64,000 bases of DNA from assembly GCA_030684355.1 (NCBI GenBank), contig JAUXTN010000189.1, positions 1 to 64,000 on the forward strand, read 5' to 3'. Position numbers and translations under genes: made by a program. Positions 24,998 through 34,932 of this stretch are shown one piece after another (positions within the stretch are counted from its first letter, which is position 1; every line of letters begins with the position of its first letter). This DNA comes from Pseudomonadota bacterium. Lineage in GTDB: Bacteria > Myxococcota_A > UBA796 > SXON01. The notes beneath the pieces are model-generated. The model was not told the origin of the DNA, did no database searches, and worked only from the letters and a program-made list of their open reading frames with translations.

Positions 24998-25720
24998 ATG
25001 AGCACCTGGCACGATGGCAACCCCCCGCCGCTCGCCCGCCCCGCGTTCCGCGACGTGCCGCGCAGCACGCACCCGCCGCGCTTCCTCATCCTCTACGGAT
25101 CGCTGCGGGAGCGCGCTTTCAGCCGCCTCCTCGCGGAGGAGAGCGCCCGCGTGCTCGAGGACCTCGGCGCGGAGGTGCGTTGGTTCCACCCGCACGACCT
25201 CCCGATGAAGGGCCCCGGCTTGGACGACCACCCCAAGGTCGTCGAGCTTCGCGAGCTTAGCGAGTGGTCCGAGGGCCACGTCTGGTCGTGCCCCGAGTTG
25301 CACGGCGCCATCACCGGCGTGTTCAAGAACCAGCTCGATTGGATCCCGCTCAACATCGGCGCGGTCCGCCCCACCCAGGGCCGCACGCTCGCGGTGATGC
25401 AGGTGAGCGGCGGCTCCCAATCGTTCAATGTCGTGAACACCTTGCGGCTGTTGGGCCGGTGGATGCGCATGCTCACCATCCCCAACCAATCGAGCGTGCC
25501 GAAGGCGTGGCTGGAGTTCGACGAGGAGGGCCGGATGAAGGACTCCGACCTCCGCGACCGCGTGGTCGACGTGATGGAGGAGCTCTGGAAGTTCACGCTC
25601 CTCACCCGGGACCACCGCGACTTCCTCGTCGACCGCTACAGCGAGCGGCGCGAGGCCGCCGCGAAGGCCGCGCCGGTCGCGACGCGGCCGCAGGACCGGC
25701 TGGGGAAGGAGGGGCTGTAA
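24998..25720 (+). CDS. arsH: ArsH-type NADPH-dependent FMN reductase
   Basis: The protein has 240 residues. The flavodoxin-like fold shows LILYGSLRERAFSRLL (FMN phosphate loop), EWSEGHVWSCPELHGAITGVFKNQLDWIPL and the ArsH signature QVSGGSQSFNVVNTLRLLGRWMRM. ArsH enzymes oxidise trivalent organoarsenicals and reduce flavins/quinones. No other ars gene is nearby, so a role outside arsenic resistance is possible. ATG 24998 starts the family-typical N-terminus. Confidence 0.87.
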   Translation: MSTWHDGNPPPLARPAFRDVPRSTHPPRFLILYGSLRERAFSRLLAEESARVLEDLGAEVRWFHPHDLPMKGPGLDDHPKVVELRELSEWSEGHVWSCPELHGAITGVFKNQLDWIPLNIGAVRPTQGRTLAVMQVSGGSQSFNVVNTLRLLGRWMRMLTIPNQSSVPKAWLEFDEEGRMKDSDLRDRVVDVMEELWKFTLLTRDHRDFLVDRYSERREAAAKAAPVATRPQDRLGKEGL

Positions 25721-25781
25721 CATCCGGGCCGGGGGCCGGTCCGCAGGCCGGCCGACCCCCCGCCATGCTACCGTCCCACCC

Positions 25782-27074
25782 ATGTCCGAGCGCTTCGAGA
25801 CGTGGGGCAAGACCCATCGCGCCACGCCCGCCGCGTGGGCGATGCCCGCCGACGAAGCGGAGGTGGCCGACGTGGTGCGCCGGGCCGCCGCCGCGGGGCA
25901 GGGGGTGCGCGTCGTGGGCGCCGGGCACTCGTGGTCCGACTGCGTCGTGACGGACGGGGTGATCGTCCGCCTCGACCGCCTCGACCAGCTCCTGCAGGTC
26001 GACGAGCAGCGCGGCCTCGCCACGGCCCAGGCCGGCATGCGCCTGCGGGCGTTCAACGCGGCGCTGCACGCCCGCGGCTACGCGATCTCCATCGTCGGCT
26101 CCATCGACCAGCAGAGCCTCGGCGGCCTCGTCGCCACGGCGACGCACGGCTCCAGCCTCGTCCACGGCAACCTCTCCAGCTTCATCGTGGCGATGCGCAT
26201 CGTCACCGCGACGGGGGACGTGCTCGTGCTCGACGAGGGGGATCCGCGGTTGCCCGCCGCGCGGGTCTCTTTGGGTGCGCTGGGCGTTGTCACCCAACTC
26301 ACGTTGCGGGTGGAGCGCGCCTTCCAGGTGGCCGAGGTGAGCACCCCGGTGACGTTCGACGCCGGTGTCCAGGCCCTCGCGACGATGGCGGGCGAGCACG
26401 AGTGGGCCAAGCTCTGGTGGCTCCCCCACACGGACGCCGCGCTGCTGGTCCGCGCCCGACGCAGCGACGGGCCCGCGACCTTCAGCCCGCGCCACCGCGC
26501 GATCGACGAGCGCGTCGTCAACGCCCATGTATTCAAGTGGTTGTTGGCGTTGGGCTCGGCGGTGCCCGCCCTGATCCCGATGCTCAACCGGGTCGTGGCG
26601 GCGGCCTATTTCACCGCGCGCACGGTCGTCGGCCGGAGCGACCTCGTGCTGTCCATGGCGATGCCCCCGGTGCACCGCGAGAGCGAGTGGGCGGTGCCCG
26701 CCGAGCACGCGGCCGACGTGATGCGGCGGCTCCGGGCGGCCATCGTGGCGCAGGGCCTGCGGGTGAACTTCATCGTCGAGGCCCGCTACGTGAAGGGGGA
26801 CTCCAACTGGATGAGCCCCGCCTACGGGCGCGACACCGTGCAGATCGGGGCCTATGTCGGCGGCTCGCCCGACTGTGACGCCTACTACGCGGCGATCGCA
26901 CGGATCGTGGCGGAGCATGGCGGCCGCCCGCACTGGGGAAAGGAGGCCGCGTTCGACGCCGCGCTGATCCGCCGCGTGCTCCCGATGGCGGACGCGTTCG
27001 CGGGGCTCGTTCGCGAGGTCGATCCCGACGGGGTCTTCCGCAATCCCTTCGTTCGGCGGGTGATCGGTGAGTAG
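25782..27074 (+). CDS. FAD-linked aldonolactone/gulonolactone oxidase-like oxidoreductase
   Basis: The protein has 430 residues. The FAD-binding type-4 domain has VRVVGAGHSWSD, where the His is the site of covalent FAD in the aldonolactone oxidase family, then SLGGLVATATHGSS and SLGALGVVTQLTLRV. The C-terminal substrate domain ends in PHWGKE and DPDGVFRNPFVRRV, as in D-arabinono-lactone and alditol oxidases. The preferred polyol or lactone is unknown. It stands alone after arsH. Confidence 0.82.
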   Translation: MSERFETWGKTHRATPAAWAMPADEAEVADVVRRAAAAGQGVRVVGAGHSWSDCVVTDGVIVRLDRLDQLLQVDEQRGLATAQAGMRLRAFNAALHARGYAISIVGSIDQQSLGGLVATATHGSSLVHGNLSSFIVAMRIVTATGDVLVLDEGDPRLPAARVSLGALGVVTQLTLRVERAFQVAEVSTPVTFDAGVQALATMAGEHEWAKLWWLPHTDAALLVRARRSDGPATFSPRHRAIDERVVNAHVFKWLLALGSAVPALIPMLNRVVAAAYFTARTVVGRSDLVLSMAMPPVHRESEWAVPAEHAADVMRRLRAAIVAQGLRVNFIVEARYVKGDSNWMSPAYGRDTVQIGAYVGGSPDCDAYYAAIARIVAEHGGRPHWGKEAAFDAALIRRVLPMADAFAGLVREVDPDGVFRNPFVRRVIGE

Positions 27075-27130
27075 GGTAGCGGACCGAGCGTAGCCCCCCG
27101 CGCGGCGCTCGCTCGATGTACCATGCCGCC

Positions 27131-29197
27131 ATGAACCTGCTCCTCCTGCTCCTGGCGTGCACCGCCGACGGCGACACCGACAAGAACCTGGATGACACCG
27201 GGTCTGCGGACACCGACACCGACACCGATGCGGACACCGACACGGACACCGACACCGATGTCTACCCGGACGAGGACGGCGACGGCTTCGACGCCTCCGT
27301 CGACTGCAACGACAACGCCTACCAGGTCTACCCGGGCGCGGCCGAGGACTGCGACGGCGTGGACGACGACTGCGATGACGCCATCGACGAGGACTTCGAT
27401 GCCGACGCCGACGGCGCGTTCTCGGCCGACGCCTGCGAGGCGGGCACGGACTGCAACGACGCGGACGCGACGGTGGCCCCCGCCGCGGCCGAGGTGCCCT
27501 ACGACGACATCGACCAGGACTGCGACGGGCTGGACCTCACCGACGTCGACGGCGATGGCTACGAGGGCGGCGCCGGCGGCTTCGATTGTGACGACACCGA
27601 CGCCACGGTGAAGCCGGGCGCGGTGGATCTCCCCAAGGACGGCGTCGACCAGGATTGCGACGGCGTCGAGAGCTACGACGGCGATGGCGACGGCTACGAC
27701 GACGCCGACTTCGGCGGGGACGACTGTGACGACCTCGACCCCGCCGTGCGCCCCGGCGCGCGCGACTATTGGAACGACGGCGTGGACGTCGACTGCGACG
27801 GCCACGACAACTCCGTGGTGTCGCTGGCGGAGGCCCCGGTGAGCATCGCGGGGGACAGCGGGGCGCAGGACCTCGTCGGCCAGGACGTGGCGCTCTGCGA
27901 CCTCGACGGGGACACCCTGCTCGACCTCGTGATCGCCGCCCCGTTCGCCGAGTCCTACGCCGGCCAGATCGGCATCTTCTACGGCGACGGCGCGGCCTCG
28001 TGGGGCCCGGGCATGCGCATCGGCGACGCCGACACGCTCATCCAGGGCCGCGGGCAGTTCCTCGGGTTCGAGCTTGGCTGCGCGGACCTCGACGGCGACG
28101 GCTTCGACGACCTCGTGACCGGGCGCGGCGAGATCGACTACTTCTCCAGCTACCAGACCGACTTCGAGCTGGTGATCTGGTACGGGGACGGCGCGAAGTG
28201 GGCCGCGGCCGTCTCGGAGGTCGACAGCGACGCCACGATGGAGATGATCCTCGGCGTCCCCGCCGCGACGGCCACCGTCTACGGCCGCAGCTTCAGCGTG
28301 ATGGACCTCGACGGGGACGGTGCCCAGGAGGTCATCGTCGTCAACAGCGCGGACACCAACCTCACCGATGCGGACGACCAATTCTACGTCGTCGGCGGCG
28401 GACGTTACAGCGGCACCCTCCAGCTCGCCGACGAGGCGCGCGCGGTGATCCAGGGGGAGGGGATCTCCACCTCCGTGGCCCTGCCCGACCTCGATGGGGA
28501 CGGCGTCTCCGAGCTCCTGTTCGGCGAGTCCGGGCACGGCCCGGAGGGGGGTGACACCGGCGCGGACACCGGCGACAGCTACCCCGGTCGGGTCTCGATC
28601 GTGGCGCAGGACGCCGTCGCCACGGGGGACCTCGGCACGCTCGCGTACGGCTTCTGGGCGGGCGTGGGCTCCGAGCAGCTCGGCCTCGTCGGCACCTCCG
28701 GCGACTTCGACGGCGACGGCCTGGTCGACCTCGCGGTCGGCGCGTTCGCGGACGACACCAACGCGGAGAGCGCCGGCGCGCTCTACCTCTTCGCGCCGGC
28801 CGAGGGCGCGGTGCCGGCGGCGGGCTCCTCCGCGGAGGCCGTCGGCGTGGTGCGCGGGAGCACGGAGAACGGGTACTTCGGGTACCAGGCGCTCTCGGCC
28901 GGCGATCTCGACGGCGACGGCGCCGACGATCTGATCGTGACCGAGCTCCTCGCCGACGCCACCTACGGCCGGATCTGGCTCCTCTCGGGCGCGCGCGTGG
29001 CGGACTCGGCCACGCTGGACGACGCCGCGCTGCTCGCGTGGACGGGCGAGAGCGCCAACGCCTACACCGGCGCGGCCCTGGCGCTGGGCGATCTCGACGG
29101 TGACGGCGCGACCGACTTCCTCGTCGGCGCCTACGTGTACGCGGAGGACGGGGTCACCGCGAACGGCAAGGTCTACGTCCTGCTCAGCGGGTCCTGA
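27131..29197 (+). CDS. surface lipoprotein with MopE-type repeats and FG-GAP propeller
   Basis: The protein has 688 residues. The lipobox LLLAC is followed by an Asp-Thr/Asp-Ala spacer, then four MopE-like repeats (DGDGFDASVDCNDNAYQVYPGA, AEDCDGVDDDCDD and similar) with paired Cys and calcium-type Asp runs. The rest consists of FG-GAP blades (CDLDGDTLLDLVIAAPF, ADLDGDGFDDLVTG, MDLDGDGAQEVIV, DFDGDGLVDLAVGAF, DLDGDGADDLIV), an integrin-alpha-like calcium propeller. ATG 27131 starts the signal; an ATG at 27116 is in frame. The stop fuses with the start of the CHAT gene, suggesting translational coupling. Confidence 0.8.
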   Translation: MNLLLLLLACTADGDTDKNLDDTGSADTDTDTDADTDTDTDTDVYPDEDGDGFDASVDCNDNAYQVYPGAAEDCDGVDDDCDDAIDEDFDADADGAFSADACEAGTDCNDADATVAPAAAEVPYDDIDQDCDGLDLTDVDGDGYEGGAGGFDCDDTDATVKPGAVDLPKDGVDQDCDGVESYDGDGDGYDDADFGGDDCDDLDPAVRPGARDYWNDGVDVDCDGHDNSVVSLAEAPVSIAGDSGAQDLVGQDVALCDLDGDTLLDLVIAAPFAESYAGQIGIFYGDGAASWGPGMRIGDADTLIQGRGQFLGFELGCADLDGDGFDDLVTGRGEIDYFSSYQTDFELVIWYGDGAKWAAAVSEVDSDATMEMILGVPAATATVYGRSFSVMDLDGDGAQEVIVVNSADTNLTDADDQFYVVGGGRYSGTLQLADEARAVIQGEGISTSVALPDLDGDGVSELLFGESGHGPEGGDTGADTGDSYPGRVSIVAQDAVATGDLGTLAYGFWAGVGSEQLGLVGTSGDFDGDGLVDLAVGAFADDTNAESAGALYLFAPAEGAVPAAGSSAEAVGVVRGSTENGYFGYQALSAGDLDGDGADDLIVTELLADATYGRIWLLSGARVADSATLDDAALLAWTGESANAYTGAALALGDLDGDGATDFLVGAYVYAEDGVTANGKVYVLLSGS
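27209..27259. repeat. Asp-X microsatellite
   Basis: A short 6-bp repeat (gacacc and variants) encodes the Asp-Thr/Asp-Ala spacer after the lipobox of the FG-GAP lipoprotein, as in several other lipoprotein genes in this window. Confidence 0.8.
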
Positions 29198-31851
29198 TGC
29201 CCGGTCACGTCCCGGAGAGCTACGTCGAGGTCGAGGGTGGGCCGCTCGAGGGGCCCAACGTGCGCTCCCAGCTCCGGTGGTGGGACGAGACGGGCGCGTA
29301 CGGCGCCGGCGCCCCTGGAGACAGGGCTCCGCAGGCCCTCCTGGCGCTGCTCCGTGTGAAGGCGCGCGGCTACGTGCGGGCGGCGCGGGATCCCAACACC
29401 GGCGATGTCACCGTGCCCGTGTTCCTGCATCCGGGCGCGCGCTGGTTCGGCAACGTCCTCTCGCCCGCGCTCCGGGCCCGCGTGACGACGATCGAGCGCG
29501 ATCCGACCGATCCGGGGGACACGTTCGCGCAGGCCCGCGGCGCCCCCACGTTGCCGATCCGGGTGGCGCTCGCGGACCCGGACCTGGCGCGGTCCTTGGG
29601 TGACTTCCGGGTGCCAGGGCTGCTCATGGGGGTCGCGCCGGACGACGCCGACGTGGTCATCGAGGGCGCCTCCACCGAACACCGCCGCGGGCCCGGGCCC
29701 CGGCTCGTCGTCGGCACCGCCCCGGAGAGCGTGCCCTGGCCGGGCTCCCCGTTCGTGCGGCTCGGCGGCGACCTCTCCCGCGACGCCGCCCTGATGGGGC
29801 TCCTCTTCGGGCTCCTGCACGATCTCCCCCTCCACGACGCCGTGCGGCAGTGCGGGGACGCGCTTGCGACCCTGGTGTGCACCCCCGCCGCGAACCACGG
29901 CCTGCGCATCTCCCACGCGGCCGACGCCCTCGCCGACGCCGCGGTCAACCTGCACGTCATCGGGCTGCCGTTCGCGGCCGCCGAGGTCGACGCGTCGGCC
30001 CTCGGCCGGCTCCGCGACCATCCCCTCCAATTCGGCCGGGAGTCCGGCGCGGCGGGCCCCCTCTCCGGCGTGGCCGACCGGGTTCGCGCCCTCTCCGCCC
30101 CCCTTCCGCGCATGGCGGCCCCCGCCGCGGGCCTCGAGGCCTACGTGGCCCCCGCGAGCACGGCGCCGCCCGAGCCGCAGCCGATCCGGCCGCCCCTCCA
30201 GCGGATCGCCGACGTGCGGATCCGCCGCCTCGAGCGCTCGCCGCTCGCCGTGGGGCGCACCGCGGACGCCGCCGCCTTCGTCCAGCCCACGGACACCCTG
30301 CGTCGCGGCGCCCGGTACGAGCTCCGCCTCCAGATCGGCGCGCCCGCCGCCGGCACGCTCCTCACCGGGGACCTCCCGACGCTCGACGCGCTCCTGCCGA
30401 GCCTCCCGGAGGGCGAGCGCCACACGCTGGACGTCGTGGTCCACGCGCAGGACTTTGCCCTCGCGTCGCCGCCGATCCAATCCATCACGCTCGGGGCGTC
30501 CGGCGCCTCCGAGATCGCCCGGTTCGTGATCGTCGCCCCGCTCGCGCCGCGCGCCCGGCTCCGGGTGTCGGTCTACCGCGCGGACGCCCTTCTCCAATCG
30601 TTCCGCGTAGATGCCCGCACCCATCCCGACGAGCGCGTCGTGAAGAAGGGCCGCGCGGTGAGCGCCCGCCTCGACTACTCCCGCGTGCCCGGCTTCGTGT
30701 CACCCGCCGTGCCGCCGCGATTTGCGTGCGTGTCGGTGAACGACGCCGCGGATGGGGCCCACAACGTGATGGTCAAATCGGGCGCCGACGTGGGGGACGC
30801 CCGCCTCTCGCTCGCCCAGGCCGAGGCGGCCCTGGCCGCGTTCCGAGACACCGTCACCACGTTGACCCGTGACCCCTCGGGGCCCCGTTACACCGTGGGG
30901 GTCGCCCCGACGCTGAAGCGGTTCGCGACGGACCTCTACGGGCTCGCCATGCAGGGGTGGGAGCTCGGCCACGCGCTGTTCGACGCCAACCCGGCGGGGC
31001 AGCTCTTCCTGGCCGCGATGCGCGACCGCGCCGACCTCACCGTGCAGTTCGTGCGGCTCTCGCCGCGCCTCGGCCTGCCTTGGTCGACCATCTACGATTG
31101 GGACCTCCCGGAGAGCGCGCCGACGGACATCTGCACGGGCGGCACGGACGCCGCGCCGTGTGGACACACCGCGACCGACGGCGTCGTGTGCGTGCGCGGC
31201 TTCTGGGGCATCCGCCATCGCCTCGAGGAGCTCGTGGACACCGGGCTCCCGTGGGGGACCACGGTGGGGCCGGGGCCGCGGCTGGTGGCGGTCGACGCGA
31301 CCAAGGGCGGCTGGGGCGCGCTCGACGCCGCCAATCTCCCCGGTGGCTTCAGTCTGGTGCCGCCGAACGCAATGTTGGTCGACACCCTCGACGGGGCGCC
31401 GCGGCCCTCCGTGCTCGCGATCCTCGGCCACCACGCGGTGCACACCCAGGGCCCCAAGGACCTCTCCTTTCCCCGCATCGAGGTGGGGCCGGACCAACGC
31501 CGCCTCACCCGCACGGCGCTCCTGAAGCGGTGCCACACGCTCCCCAAGTGGGAAGACGGCGCGCGGCCGCTCGTGCTGCTCATGGCGTGCGAGACCGCCG
31601 TGCCGCTCGATCCCTACCCCGACTTCCTGGCGCCGCTCCTGACGAAGGGCGCGATCGGCGTGGTGGCGACGGAGTCCGTGGTCTACCCCGACCTCGTCGG
31701 CTTCGCGACGCGCCGCCTCATCGAGCGCCTCGCCGGCGGGGCCTCCCTCGTGGACGCCCTGCGCGCCCTCCGCCTGGAGCTCCTCCAGGCCCGCAACCCG
31801 CTCGGCTTCGTCTTCACCGCGATCGGCAGCGCCGATCTCCACCTCGCGTGA
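29197..31851 (+). CDS. CHAT-domain (caspase-like) peptidase protein
   Basis: The protein has 884 residues and no signal peptide. The C-terminal third is a CHAT domain with catalytic His745/746 in AILGHHAVHTQ and Cys798 in VLLMACETA, then DFLAPLLTKGAIGVVATESVV, ATRRLIERLAGGASLVDALRALR and FVFTAIGSADLHL, which fit the family. The N-terminal 550 residues are not recognised; they include a region (about 60-270) with a Rossmann-like or second degenerate CHAT look and a beta-rich middle part. It starts on the last base of the FG-GAP stop and is followed 8 bp later by a membrane protein gene. Confidence 0.75.
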   Translation: MPGHVPESYVEVEGGPLEGPNVRSQLRWWDETGAYGAGAPGDRAPQALLALLRVKARGYVRAARDPNTGDVTVPVFLHPGARWFGNVLSPALRARVTTIERDPTDPGDTFAQARGAPTLPIRVALADPDLARSLGDFRVPGLLMGVAPDDADVVIEGASTEHRRGPGPRLVVGTAPESVPWPGSPFVRLGGDLSRDAALMGLLFGLLHDLPLHDAVRQCGDALATLVCTPAANHGLRISHAADALADAAVNLHVIGLPFAAAEVDASALGRLRDHPLQFGRESGAAGPLSGVADRVRALSAPLPRMAAPAAGLEAYVAPASTAPPEPQPIRPPLQRIADVRIRRLERSPLAVGRTADAAAFVQPTDTLRRGARYELRLQIGAPAAGTLLTGDLPTLDALLPSLPEGERHTLDVVVHAQDFALASPPIQSITLGASGASEIARFVIVAPLAPRARLRVSVYRADALLQSFRVDARTHPDERVVKKGRAVSARLDYSRVPGFVSPAVPPRFACVSVNDAADGAHNVMVKSGADVGDARLSLAQAEAALAAFRDTVTTLTRDPSGPRYTVGVAPTLKRFATDLYGLAMQGWELGHALFDANPAGQLFLAAMRDRADLTVQFVRLSPRLGLPWSTIYDWDLPESAPTDICTGGTDAAPCGHTATDGVVCVRGFWGIRHRLEELVDTGLPWGTTVGPGPRLVAVDATKGGWGALDAANLPGGFSLVPPNAMLVDTLDGAPRPSVLAILGHHAVHTQGPKDLSFPRIEVGPDQRRLTRTALLKRCHTLPKWEDGARPLVLLMACETAVPLDPYPDFLAPLLTKGAIGVVATESVVYPDLVGFATRRLIERLAGGASLVDALRALRLELLQARNPLGFVFTAIGSADLHLA

Positions 31852-31859
31852 GCTCCCCG

Positions 31860-34211
31860 ATGTGTCGTTCGCTGCTCCTTGCCTTGCTCCTCGCTTCCCC
31901 CGCCGCGCACGCGCAGGACGGCGCCGATGTCGCCCGCGACGCCGACGACGCCGCGCCCAAGTCCACCGGCGCGCGGGGTGAGGCCCCAGCCGCTTGCAAG
32001 GACCCGCTCGAGCTTGCTCATCCCCGCGTGGTCCTCGCGGTGGAGGCCGCGCCCGAGCGCGCCACGGCCGTGTTCGTCGTGAAGGGAGACCTCCCGAGCG
32101 CCGTCGCGGGCCGCGTCTTGTGGGCCCGCCGCGGCGACACCGACGTGCCGCTCCCGGCTTCCATCGGGGAGCTGACGCTCGACCGGGCGCTCCACGCCCT
32201 GACGTTGGCGCTCCCGGCGAGCCAGATGCGCGGCGGGGAGTGGACCTTCGGCGTCGGGCTGACGCGAACGCTGGAGAAGGGCGGGTGCCCCGAGGATCCG
32301 ACGTTGGAGCTCCGAGTGTCCGTGCCGGCGCCGGCGCTCTCGATCGTACCGTCCGCCGCGGCGTGGGACGTCGTGGTGCCGTCCTGGGAGGGGTTTGCGC
32401 AGTGGACGGGGCTCGGCCCCCAGCAGCGGGTGCTCCACGTGAAGGAGACCGGCGGTGCCGCCGGCCTCCGCGATCTGGACGCGACCTGGGTGCCGCTCGG
32501 GGACAAGGGCGGCGGCTCCGCCACCGTTGACATCGCGTGCGCGCCGCGGGCGGACCAGGATTCCCGTCCGCCGGTCGGCACCGGGCCCGCCGCCAGCGCG
32601 AACGCCTCGTCGAGCCCCGCCGCGTCCACCCGCCTCTACGGCGCGAGCGCCTCCGCCGCCCCCGTCCGGCCCGGCGATCCGCTCCCGACCAGCCTCCTGG
32701 GAGGCGGGCTGCGGACGCTGGACTGCGCGGTGAGCAACTTCGGCCTGGGCACCCTCGGCGCGCAGACCGGCACGTTGCGTCTCGATGCGCCTTCATTGGC
32801 AACGCCCACCGACGTCGCGGTCACGGTGACCACCCGGCTCTCCCGCGTGTCCATCCCGCTGCTCATCCTGGCGGGGATCGGGATCTCGTGGCTCCTGCGG
32901 GACCGCCTCAACAAGCGCGTCGCGTCGCTGGAGGCGAAGGATCGCGCCGAGCGGGCCCTGGGCCGGGCGCGGCTCGTGCGCGAGGCGAGCGCGGACGCCC
33001 CGTTCCGCACGGCGGTGGACGCCGCCGTCACCAGGTTCGGCGCGGATCTCGCGGATGCCCAGGACGCCGACGCGGTCACGGCGCTCGTCACGACGTTCGA
33101 CACCAAGGTGAAGGACGCCGAGACCGACTTGCAGACGCGGACGGAGGCGGCCAACACCGACCTCAAGTCGCTGGAGCAGGTCCTGCTCGCCACGTGGCAC
33201 CTCCCGCCGGAGGTCGCCGCGACCGTGGAGGCCGCGCGCACCGCCGCCCGCGCCGCGCGCCCCGCGCTCGATGCCCGGAACGCCACCGTCGCCCGTCAGT
33301 CCATCGACCTCGCCACCAGCGCGCTCGGGCGCCTCAAGGGCGTCATCGCGGGGTTCCTGGCGACCGCCAAGCCGCTCCTCGACGCGCCGCTCGCACAGGT
33401 CGCGCCGCTCGTGGCCACGTTGCGGGAGAAGCAGGCGGTGCTGGAGGGCGACAGCGCGGACCCGATCGCGCGGCTGGAGGCCCTGCACGTGGCCTGGGAG
33501 CCCATCGATCGGTCCCTGGGCGAGGCGCTCGTGGCGGCGCGGGCCGAGCTGCTCGCCGCGCTCGAGACGAGCCTCACCGAGTACGACGACGCGAAGGACC
33601 TCGCCCCGCGCCGGGATGCCCTGAAGGGGAGCGCCGTGCCGGTCACCTTCCAGGCGCGGGTGACCCTCCACGCGGCGCTGAAGCAGGACGCCGCCGCGCT
33701 GCTCGTGGTGCTGCACGCCATCGTGGCGGGTCGGAACGTGGGCTCCGCCGACCTCGACAGCAGCTTCGCCAGCGGGGACTGGCGCCGCGCGGTGGCGCTC
33801 GCCGGCGGGAAGAACCAGGCCGGGTTGGGCGGGGAGGGGACACCCGCCGACGCGGGCACCGGGCCTCGGATCGCGACGGTGCCGGTCTCGTTGCCACCGA
33901 CCGCGACGGTGCCGCCGCTGGCGCCCTGGTCGCCGGTGTGGGGCGGGCTCGCGGATGGGCGGGGGACCCGGCAGGCGCTGGAGCAGGCGCGGAGCGCCAC
34001 CTTCTGGGTCAGCGCGATCGTGATCACGGTGCTCGGGACGTCGCAGTTCAGCGCGGAGTGGGTGGGGACGTTCGACGAGGTCACGAGCGCGTTCGCGTGG
34101 GGGTTGGGGCTCGACGTCACGTCCGCGTTCGTGTTCGGCCTCGCGACCCAGCTGCGGACGAAGGCGGGCAAGGACTACCCGGGCACCGGAGCGGCGGAGA
34201 CGGCCGCGTAG
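31860..34211 (+). CDS. multi-domain membrane protein, partner of the CHAT protein
   Basis: The protein has 783 residues. A signal peptide (ALLLASPAAHA) precedes a beta-rich periplasmic region with a few Cys. A membrane span lies near 330-350 (IPLLILAGIGISWLL), followed by a basic end RDRLNKRV. Residues about 355-660 are long Ala/Asp/Glu-rich helices that look coiled-coil, on the cytoplasmic side. Two more hydrophobic segments lie near 715-735 and 745-765. No family is recognised. The close spacing to the CHAT gene suggests a membrane partner or a substrate of that protease (inference). Confidence 0.6.
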   Translation: MCRSLLLALLLASPAAHAQDGADVARDADDAAPKSTGARGEAPAACKDPLELAHPRVVLAVEAAPERATAVFVVKGDLPSAVAGRVLWARRGDTDVPLPASIGELTLDRALHALTLALPASQMRGGEWTFGVGLTRTLEKGGCPEDPTLELRVSVPAPALSIVPSAAAWDVVVPSWEGFAQWTGLGPQQRVLHVKETGGAAGLRDLDATWVPLGDKGGGSATVDIACAPRADQDSRPPVGTGPAASANASSSPAASTRLYGASASAAPVRPGDPLPTSLLGGGLRTLDCAVSNFGLGTLGAQTGTLRLDAPSLATPTDVAVTVTTRLSRVSIPLLILAGIGISWLLRDRLNKRVASLEAKDRAERALGRARLVREASADAPFRTAVDAAVTRFGADLADAQDADAVTALVTTFDTKVKDAETDLQTRTEAANTDLKSLEQVLLATWHLPPEVAATVEAARTAARAARPALDARNATVARQSIDLATSALGRLKGVIAGFLATAKPLLDAPLAQVAPLVATLREKQAVLEGDSADPIARLEALHVAWEPIDRSLGEALVAARAELLAALETSLTEYDDAKDLAPRRDALKGSAVPVTFQARVTLHAALKQDAAALLVVLHAIVAGRNVGSADLDSSFASGDWRRAVALAGGKNQAGLGGEGTPADAGTGPRIATVPVSLPPTATVPPLAPWSPVWGGLADGRGTRQALEQARSATFWVSAIVITVLGTSQFSAEWVGTFDEVTSAFAWGLGLDVTSAFVFGLATQLRTKAGKDYPGTGAAETAA

Positions 34212-34215
34212 CCGG

Positions 34216-34932
34216 TCACTCCGCGCTCACCGTGACGCGGCGGAAGTCGAGGATGCCGGTGGCCATGATCGAGGAGAGCGTGTTCACGTCGGTCACCTCG
34301 TCCACCGAGTTGGTCTGCAGGCCGGCCACGCCGACCGCGTACTCGCCGGCCTGGCCGAAGGCCTCGCCCGGGATGTCGACGACGAGCACGGGCTCCTCGA
34401 CGAGCATGTCGTAGACCACGCCGGCTTCCTCGGGGGCGTTGGTCCAGGTCACCTCCTTCGTGGCGAGGTTCAGCACGGTCACGACGACGCCGTCGTAGTC
34501 CTCGTAGCTCACGTCGATGTGGATGCCCTCGCCCGCGGAGAGGGTGAGGGGGAGGTTGATGGAGGCGGCGGGCGCGCCGTCGGCGCGGAGGATCTCGGCG
34601 CCGTCGCGCTTGAGGATGAGGGTCTCGCCGGGGACGTAGGAGACCGCCTGCCCCTCGGGGGTGGTCCAGGCGCCTTCGCCTTCGCTCGCGAACGTGATCT
34701 CCCCGTTGCTCGGCGAGACGAGGGTGAGCGCCACGTCGGTGGGGGTCTCGCCGCCCACGTTGGAGAGGTAGGCGGCCGCGCGCCCGCCATCGGCGAAGTC
34801 GGTGCCGGACAGGTCGAGGTCGGCCGGCACGGAGAGGCCCACGACCAGCCCCTCGGCCACGTCGGGGTTCGTGACCCCGCCGAGGAGGGCGTCGATCTCG
34901 TCGCAACCGATGAGGAGGAGGAAGAGGGTCAT
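34216..34932 (-). CDS. lipoprotein of unknown function
   Basis: The protein has 238 residues. A minimal signal ends in LLLIGC at Cys10. The remainder is rich in beta strands, acidic and soluble, with no recognised domain; DFADGGRAAAYLSNVGGETPTDVALTLVSPS suggests an immunoglobulin-like or CARDB-like fold. It is convergent with the CHAT partner gene (4 bp between stops) and divergent from the dGTPase gene. Confidence 0.6.
   Translation of the reverse strand: MTLFLLLIGCDEIDALLGGVTNPDVAEGLVVGLSVPADLDLSGTDFADGGRAAAYLSNVGGETPTDVALTLVSPSNGEITFASEGEGAWTTPEGQAVSYVPGETLILKRDGAEILRADGAPAASINLPLTLSAGEGIHIDVSYEDYDGVVVTVLNLATKEVTWTNAPEEAGVVYDMLVEEPVLVVDIPGEAFGQAGEYAVGVAGLQTNSVDEVTDVNTLSSIMATGILDFRRVTVSAE

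Noticed and set aside
24903..25781. Shared accggccgaccc phrases at about 24935 and 25755 as a mobile repeat
   Set aside because: Match is short and GC-only, and the flanks differ.
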